From: Pogonophryne albipinna
Lineage: Eukaryota; Chordata; Actinopteri; Perciformes; Artedidraconidae
DNA length: 64,000 nt
Direction: 5' to 3'
Assembly: GCA_028583405.1 (NCBI GenBank)
Contig: CM053264.1
Span: 6,389,530 to 6,453,529 of the forward strand
Part shown: positions 62,862-64,000 of the stretch, one piece after another
Position numbering within the stretch: the stretch's first letter is position 1
How the letters are laid out: each line of letters starts with the position of its first letter
Position numbers and translations under genes: made by a program
The notes under the pieces: model-generated
Seen by the model: only the letters and a program-made list of their open reading frames with translations
What the model was told of the DNA's origin: nothing
The model's database searches: none

Positions 62862-63806
62862 CCTACGTCACTTCCGGGCGAAAAGTACGGCCCCGCCCAC
62901 TTTTGGGGGAAAACAACGCTGTCATTTGAATGGCGGGCAATACAGATTCTGACGTTTTTGCCAATCCGATCAGAATCTTTTGAAAACCGTGAATTTTTGG
63001 ATCTTCAAAGAGCTCGATATATGGTTACATTAAAATCAGTAGGCGAGGCTGTCGTTTCGCCAGCTGTTACTCTCATGAGCGAGGCGGAAAATAATAGTTT
63101 TATCATGCCAACAAGCTGCTGAGTCGTTTATTGCACCTCAAACATTAAAACAAATCCAGAGTTACGTTGTTCTGTACTTCCTCTAAGAACAAAGGACAGT
63201 AAAAGAAGAGCTCTGTGGCTTCAGGCTCGATCGCCATAGAGTGGCGAAGTCACGCCCATACCATGTTACTTCACAGTTTTACGACACTTTTTTTTTTGAC
63301 TTGCAAAATTATCTTTTAAATTGACAAACATCTATGTGTAATTCGTGGCACAATTCAAACGGGATCGAAAGATAATCTTTCGATCCCAATTGACTTCAAT
63401 ACATATTTTTTTCTAAATAAGGTCCCATCGAGCTCCCCCGGAAGGGGAGGGACTTCGCCACTCTATTCAAATGACAGCGTTGGTTTCCCCCAAAGTGGGC
63501 GGGGCCGTAAAGTGACGTAGATGGTACTCTCATCTATGAAAATCAATAGCCTACAGCTATATTTAACCATATATCGAGCCCGATCGTCGATTTCCAATAG
63601 CTTAATGTAATTGTTTGCCTGACTGGACATTGTAATCGGGCTCTTTGAGCCGCCAAAAATCCACGGTTTTCTTACATTTCTGATCGGATTGGCAAAAACT
63701 TCAGAATTTGTATTGACCGCCATTCAAATGACAGCGTTGTTTTCCCCCAAAAGTGGGCGGAGCCGTACTTTTTGCCCGGAAGTGACGCATTTGTTACTCT
63801 CATGTA
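62862..63806. mobile_element. Inverted-repeat element with SWIM/YqaJ-type exon remnant
   Basis: The left arm near 62868 (CGTCACTTCCGGGCGAAAAG, then CCCGCCCACTTTTGGGGGAA, then ATGGCGGGCAATACAG) recurs inverted near 63650-63790, and a partial inverted copy starts near 63480. Between them (63240-63470) lies the repeat shared with 3.3 kb. The arms therefore look duplicated more than once. Boundaries are approximate and no target duplication was identified. Confidence 0.55.
63463..63723 (-). pseudogene. N-terminal exon remnant of a repeat-encoded protein
   Basis: The - strand frame opens with ATG and reads VFANPIRNVRKPWIFGG, then SSQANNYIKLLEIDDRARYM, where GT follows. That is, it looks like a first coding exon ending at a donor. 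From memory this resembles the start of SWIM-finger/YqaJ-like proteins that are highly repeated in fish genomes. The left arm carries a parallel, stop-containing version (M-A-G-N-T-D-S-D-V-F-A-N-P-I-R, near 62931). No downstream exons are visible. Confidence 0.35.
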
Positions 63807-64000
63807 TACAACTATGTATTGTCTGTGGGAAGCACACAATGGATATCATGCAGCTTTCCCGACATTGTGTTTGAGTCAGAAGGCTTAAAGTAATTCCACA
63901 AAAAAGATGGAAGTCATTCTGGCGTTGGACTGTCAGTGGTCAGCCGGCATGTCAGGGCCTGCCTGGCTGATGATGGCCAGGTGGAGCACTGACCTAACCT

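Overview
The window reads as nuclear DNA of a ray-finned fish, most likely a percomorph teleost. It has split genes with GT-AG introns and three recognisable vertebrate loci in the order claudin-10 cluster, dzip1, hs6st3. It also carries very long CA/GT microsatellites and many short DNA transposons of the kind typical of teleosts. The gene order and orientation (cldn10 forward, dzip1 reverse, hs6st3 forward) match human 13q32, although DNAJC3 and UGGT2, which lie between DZIP1 and HS6ST3 in human, are not seen here. All exon models below were built by hand from splice sites, reading-frame phase and family resemblance. No alignment or database search was run.

Region 1 (1-6.4 kb) holds no gene. 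It contains a TTAA-flanked piggyBac-like element, a fold-back repeat, and a 2.5-kb hAT-like element with an exact 8-bp target duplication that ends 224 bp before the first claudin start codon.

Region 2 (6.5-13.9 kb) is a tandem array of three claudin-10-type loci on the + strand. Copy A is intact and has a very long Ser/Arg-rich tail. Copy B is a decayed copy with an extra intron-like insert inside exon 1 and a shortened, out-of-frame exon 2. Copy C (closest to mammalian claudin-10b) is intact through the membrane domain but has a frame break in its tail. Exons 1, 2 and 3 are 232, 162 and 82 nt in both A and C, so the differences in B are easy to see.

Region 3 (15.5-28.6 kb) is dzip1 on the - strand. 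An 18-exon model gives one uninterrupted 912-residue protein with a C2H2 zinc finger and coiled coils, a ciliogenesis/Hedgehog factor. Its introns hold a hAT remnant, a 218-bp CA tract beside a splice acceptor, a TTA-flanked Harbinger-type MITE, an LTR fragment and a 2.3-kb inverted-repeat transposon with broken pieces of a Cys-rich (CXC) protein. Two RFX X-box-like motifs lie near its 5' end.

Region 4 (28.6-42.6 kb) is intergenic, mostly unique AT-rich DNA with repeat fragments, G runs and a CA microsatellite. Region 5 (42.7-60.5 kb) is hs6st3, two exons split by a 16.5-kb intron and coding for a 432-residue Golgi heparan sulfate 6-O-sulfotransferase. The intron carries a nested transposon stack, a TTAA MITE and a near-perfect Tc1 palindrome ending 63 bp before exon 2. 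Region 6 (60.5-64 kb) is 3' flank plus an inverted-repeat element with a protein-like exon remnant.

The three gene families have separate jobs (paracellular ion pores, cilium assembly, heparan sulfate editing). Their adjacency looks like conserved synteny rather than a working unit. The most unusual biology is the claudin array (a new tail, a candidate intron gain and pseudogene formation) and the transposons placed right at splice sites.
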